Source: Trichomonas vaginalis G3
Taxonomy: Eukaryota; Parabasalia; Trichomonadida; Trichomonadidae
Assembly: GCF_026262505.1 (NCBI RefSeq)
Contig: NC_067204.1
Coordinates: forward strand, 19,446,860-19,510,859
Direction: 5' to 3'
Length of the DNA: 64,000 nucleotides
Below the pieces are notes generated by a model, which searched no databases, was not told the DNA's origin, and saw only the letters and a program-made list of their open reading frames with translations. Position numbers and translations under genes: made by a program. Positions 59,563-64,000 of this stretch are shown in pieces; within the stretch, counting starts at the first letter, position 1, and every line of letters begins with the position of its first letter.

Positions 59563-59880
59563 TGGACTATTCGGATATCTCTTTGAATTGAAGCAAAACA
59601 AAGTTTACACACACAAACAATACAAATACATTGACAGAATAGTTCTTTACACAAACAATGGAAAATGTTTATAGAATAGCAGTCTTTGCTGAACCAAAAT
59701 ATTTTCATAAAGCAAAGAAAGTTGGTATAACCGAGATGGTGAAAGTTCTTGAAGCAGACAAAAATATAACTTCAAAACTGACCGATTTACTAAGGAAAGT
59801 TATAATACAATATTATGTCAAAACTGGCGTACTGTCAATATTTGACGGAGAAAGTCAGTTCAAGAACAACTTACTGACCT
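59563..59880 (+). pseudogene. Small alpha/beta protein convergent with the capsid gene
   Basis: The clear part begins MENVYRIAVFAEPKYFHKAK and contains GITEMVKVLEADKNITSKLT and TGVLSIFDGE. It meets the end of the capsid gene tail to tail, with overlap. A piece of the same gene is on the other side of the gap. Function unknown. Confidence 0.4.
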
Positions 59881-61457
59881 GCTGCCAAAATCTGCTCGAT
59901 GGAAGCTGTCGTTATACCAATCTGAGGAGCCCCAGCAGGTTTCATCGAACGAATCTTCAAAAGCATTTCGTGAAAAGTGCTATTGGTTTTGTAAACTCTT
60001 TGCTTTCAATTCATCTGGACCGTCTCTGTCACCAGTATATTGTATTTGAACTGTACCAACAGTTGAAATACCACCCATAAAGTCTTCTGAGTCAGCAAAT
60101 GGAATGCCAAGCCAAAAGTTTGAACGGTCTCCATTTGTATATTGAGTTTTTTGACCTCCTGTATGAGTCCATACTTTCACATATGGCATAATAGAACTTT
60201 GCATTTCAGGGTTAATGGTTGTTGTGAAGTTGTTGTTAAAGTTCATAGCATCTAATGTCAAGTTGTATGACCTCATATCCTCAACTGTAGAATATTCTTC
60301 TCTTGGATAATATTTGCCATCTATGTTATATGATATTTAATACCAGGGTTGTAGAAACAAGAATAGTCATTTATAGTTCGTCTGAACAGTACAAATAGTA
60401 TCTGCATGTTTCATTGCAGTTGTTAAAGCAATATCTGTTCTTGCACCTGGGTCAGCACTTTGGTTTCCAACTTCACCTGCAAAGTCTTTGACAGATATTT
60501 GGTGTATAGGGAACATAAGTGGAACTGCAATATATTTGGCAGCTAAAGCATTTGAAAATCTGGGTCCAACATATAAACGGCAAGTCTGCTTTATATTCTC
60601 TTGCATTCAAATTTTTCGCATGTGAACTTAACTGGGTCCAAGCAGTTCCAGCAGCATTGAAATAATAGTTTACTTCAGTGTTGAGGTTTGAGAAACCAAA
60701 GTCTAAGTCAACTTTGTCTTGCAAAAGTCACAGAACTTGGCTCCACCAGTTCAGTTACAGTAATGCTGAATGGGTCTTGTGTTGGTGCAATGACTAAGTT
60801 ATTTTTGCTTGGAGTAAGTTCAATAGAATTTTTCCTGCCCAGTTTGGCAAGTATCTTAAAAACCTGAAGATTGAGGAAAGATGACAAAGGAACTCTAAGT
60901 TTCAGTTTTACTTTGGTTACTGCTGCTGCAGTTTGTTCAGAAAGGTTACATAAACTCCTGGAACGTTAGGGTCAAGTCTTCTTATTTTCTCAATAGTTGC
61001 ATACTGGTCTGTTTGTTCTCTAGCTTGTGGTTGTACTGAGTTTCTCAAAGCAAACCATTCATAGTTTGCCCATGTTACTGTTTGAACTAAGTCAGAGTTA
61101 GAATATATCTTATATCCATGAAAACTCTGGAGCATATTGGTATCCGACATAGAAAATTCCATTGCAACCTTTCTTGTCAGACAACTTGGCAGAAGGTTTT
61201 ATTTCAATGTCTTGTTCCACGTATAAGAATGAGTTGTCAATAGAAATAATGTGAAACTGTCGCAAGCAATATTACTGTTGTTGAAGAACCTTCACCAAAC
61301 TCACCTACGTTTCCATAAGAAACAGCAGTTGTATATTCGTAAGTTCCAGGAACTATTTCTGACCTTCTAATGGCATTGTCGCATTCGTTATACCATTCAG
61401 AAACATTTCCGTTCATGCATCCAAAACTGTTGGCGTAATATTCTGAGCGGCGTACAT
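59871..61457 (-). pseudogene. Major capsid protein, E copy, broken
   Basis: Same protein as 57091-58696, with the same upstream motif (ATATTTTTACCCATATGAAATG). More degraded than the D copy, with a handful of frame breaks. Confidence 0.7.
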
Positions 61458-61489
61458 TTCATATGGGTAAAAATATAGAATAGTTGGAT

Positions 61490-64000
61490 TTATGTGTCAT
61501 AATAGAACCCATTCGTACCAAGCTTTACTTTCTTCCTGACTGAGTTTTGTTGCATCTTTGCCTCATGTTCACCTAGTATGTTGTAAATTTCCCATGTCCT
61601 TTTTGCCTTTGGCTCTGGTCGCCCATCTCAGGTAACCTATATCCTAGAAAGATTTTTGTCATAGTTTGTATTTGAGTCTTCGCGTATTGTTTGCATGACT
61701 CTTTCCTGAGTTTCCGGTCAAGCTCTTCAAATATAGCTTGTCCATATGGAATAAGCTCGTTTCCAAATATATGTTTTTGTAGCCATTCTGGTTTTCTTTC
61801 CATGTAACCAATAATATCTTTTGTGAATGGGAAAGCTTTTACCCAATGTTCCAGTCTTGCGTCATTTATTTCTGTAGTTGGTTTTATTTTGTCAAGGAAC
61901 ATGTTTTTCAATACTAACATTTCATTTGGTACTGTCCATTTGAGTTTTCTTAAATATTCATCCCTTCTCGATTCATTGTTTGCAAAGTAAGTTTTTATGA
62001 CATTTTGCAAACTTTCGTTTGCAAGGTCATGTACAATAGGTTCTCTTCCTTCTCTCTCCCTAACTCTCTTTCTAAACTCTTCACCAAATATACCATCTCT
62101 ATGGTTCTGTGTAGTTCTTTGAGATAAATGTTCTAGAACGTCAGGTGTTATATTTCCATCAGCCATGTTCATTTCATACTGGTTCAAAATATCTGCATCT
62201 TTCATATCTTCAATGGCATTAAAGCGCGCTGAAAATACCAGCTATATCTGGTTCACCATTCACTTCCATTGCGTCTACAACTTCTTGGAATTGTGGTTGT
62301 AAGTTTATGAACCACCTATCCGGATTAGCTTTATGACCCCATCTCATTGTAGTTCCATAGTCTGCAGAAACAAAAGTAGGTTTGTTTCCATATTGGTTAC
62401 GTTCTGAATGAACTTTAACAATGTTCATTTCTATATGTTTTGTTGAAATTTAACCTTTTATTTCACCGAGTTCATCCAAAGATTGAACGTTATATGCTCG
62501 TAAGTAAAAAGGATTGTTGTATTTGCGTACATTTCTTTCAGTTCTTCCATTCTTTGCTGAATATTTTCATCTGATTTGGAGTCTTTTGTATGTCGGCGAA
62601 CATTTTTCGATATTCTTCTACTATGTCAGCCGAATTTTTCTTAGACTCTTGGAAAGATTTCATATTCTCCGCATACTCTTGTTGAGGGTCAAGATTTTTC
62701 GACTGTTCCAAATCTTCATCTAGTTCTATGAAGTTAGTTTCCAAAGGAGGGACTTGTTCGTTTCCTTCAGGCTCTTCTAGCTGTTGTTGCTGAACTATTT
62801 CTTCCATGTCTGGTTGTATCTGAACTTCTTCCTGTTGAGTTTCTTGTACCTCATCTGGTGGCATTTCATATATTCCGAGACCGTTTTTAACAAGTTCCCT
62901 ATTAAGTCATCCGCATTCATAACCTTTCTTCTTTCGTTCCGTCTATATTTTTTACGCGTTTCATGAAGATAGTTGAATTATCATTTATCTCTGACACCAA
63001 ATATCTCGGAGTAAATTCATCCATGTCATTTGGATGATATGCTATTAAATCATATCCCTTAGCGAGCTTGTATTTTCCAGGTTTGAAATTATATCCCATT
63101 TGGTGCTGAACCATAAAGCTAAATAGGTTCGGGTCAGTATTTCCTTCCTTGAACTTTCTAATAGCTTCTTTATATCTGTCACTAAAGTCAAGAGTATCTG
63201 GGTAACCATAACCTTCCTTAAGCATTTTTAAGAATTCTTGGTTTCCTTGTTCTCTACTTCTTTTATGTCCTTGCTCTGTTTGTGCTGGTTGTGGAGGTGG
63301 TTGTTGTGCTGGTTGTGGAGGTGGTTGTTGTGCTGGTTGTTGTGTTGGTTGTTGTCCTTGCTCTGGTTGTTGTTGTTGTGCAGGGTTTCGAACTGTTGGT
63401 TGTTGTGTTGGTTGTTGTGTTGGTTGTTGTGTTGGTTTTGGTGCATGCCTGTGTCTGTGTCCATGTGACGATGTAAATGTTTTAGGTAGTCCTGGTGCAG
63501 GTGCTTCTCTTGGAGGGTTTGGTGGTATATAAGTTCCACTAGCTAGTATATAAGTTCCACCAGCTGGTATATAAGTTCCACCAGCTGGCACATATGTTCC
63601 ATCTGCAGCATAATGTCCTACCTGACTTTTCGTTCTTAAGAAGCATTTACTAGGTCTGTTTTGGTCTGTTGTAACTCTTTTTCTTGACTTTCCACAACAG
63701 TTGCTCTAACGGCGTCATAGGCACTTTGAACTGCCTGTCTCGTTGCTGCATCTGTTATTTTCGTCATATTTTGTGCTACTTCTCTTAACTCTTTGTCGAA
63801 ACCTTCAGACTTCAGTTTCTTTCCAGATGAGAAGTCGTTCACTAGTTTCACCTTACTATGAAGAGCTTCGAAGGCATTCTTAAAGTCAGCATTCATTAAA
63901 GCTTCATTTGAACTGTCTTCATCCGCTTGTATTTTTGTCCTTATTGACCTATAAGTTGGGCTGCTTTAGCGTTGCTTGGGCATCTAACCAGTCATTATTA
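61490..64000 (-). pseudogene. Large virion-type protein locus, E copy, broken and running off the window
   Basis: The same order of parts as 54436-57058: helical part, GTYIPAGGTYI repeats (four units), Pro/Gln-rich region with longer QQPTQQPTQQP runs, globular part, acidic linker, C-terminal domain (RWGHKANPDRW, PNEMLVLKNMFLDKIKP). Several breaks. Confidence 0.55.

Larger units (their letters stand above)
59050..64000. mobile_element. Maverick/Polinton E, lineage 2, inverted copy of the D gene block, partial
   Basis: Carries the same genes as D on the minus strand (large virion-type locus, major capsid) plus the ECCG gene and a small plus-strand gene near the gap. It differs from D in many single positions and in repeat number (four GTYxPAG-type units against two), so it is not a mere duplicate of the same reads. 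Broken, with about six breaks. Runs off the window. Confidence 0.75.

Noticed and set aside
63238-63476. Leu/Val-rich frames on the plus strand
   Set aside because: They are shadows of the Pro/Gln-rich repeats of the minus-strand virion-type locus.

Overview
The window looks like draft nuclear DNA of a trichomonad, most probably Trichomonas vaginalis. It is AT-rich, shows no spliceosomal gene structure, holds one 100-base assembly gap (58950-59049), and is packed with Maverick/Polinton virus-like elements and small DNA transposons. Almost no ordinary host gene can be recognised. The species call is an inference from the very high Maverick load and the protein families seen.

Layout. (1) 1-8490: end part of a lineage-2 Maverick (A), with capsid-like genes, integrase, a phage-style fibre and a D12-class adenine methyltransferase gene. 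That gene is split by a 1.55 kb foldback element (6614-8167), which itself carries a 291 bp Mutator-like miniature element. (2) 8491-9240: a partial hAT-like miniature element, then a 244 bp repeat (9255-9498) and a 1.2 kb end fragment (B) of a lineage-1 Maverick (9496-10684). (3) 10937-33593: a structurally whole lineage-1 Maverick (C, 22.7 kb) with terminal inverted repeats (TIRs) of about 0.7 kb, a TTATT target duplication and all hallmark genes: major capsid, two minor capsid-like genes, packaging ATPase, integrase, family B polymerase, fibre, and two KilA-N genes. About ten of its genes are no longer open. (4) 33594-35690: a non-Maverick stretch, a second foldback copy (34009-35261) and a second copy of the 244 bp repeat. 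(5) About 35700-51900: a third, diverged and partial Maverick (P), with its own capsid, ATPase, fibre, integrase, a polymerase gene with an HNH-like zinc motif, and a primase-SF3 helicase gene bracketed by inverted repeats. (6) 52173-53160: a dense array of about a dozen long perfect or near-perfect hairpins. (7) 53387-64000: two head-to-head, diverged copies (D, E) of the lineage-2 virion gene block around the assembly gap.

The genes fit a shared plan: polymerase (with or without primase-helicase) and integrase for replication and insertion; double-jelly-roll major capsid, minor capsid, packaging ATPase and small amphipathic or basic proteins for a particle; trimeric fibres with a bacteriophage-like tip for attachment. 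Nearly every gene start in all three lineages is preceded by a TTTTTA motif 8-14 bases before an AAATG context, on either strand, which suggests a common element-specific promoter.

The most striking unexplained signals are structural. They are a family of GC-rich twin-hairpin micro-elements (13-nt palindrome, 2-nt spacer, 11-nt palindrome) whose stem sequences change completely while pairing is kept; the hairpin array at 52.2-53.2 kb; the insertion of Maverick C into a 69 bp host palindrome; compensatory changes in a hairpin at the Maverick tips; and foldback copies with inverted loops and concordant arms.
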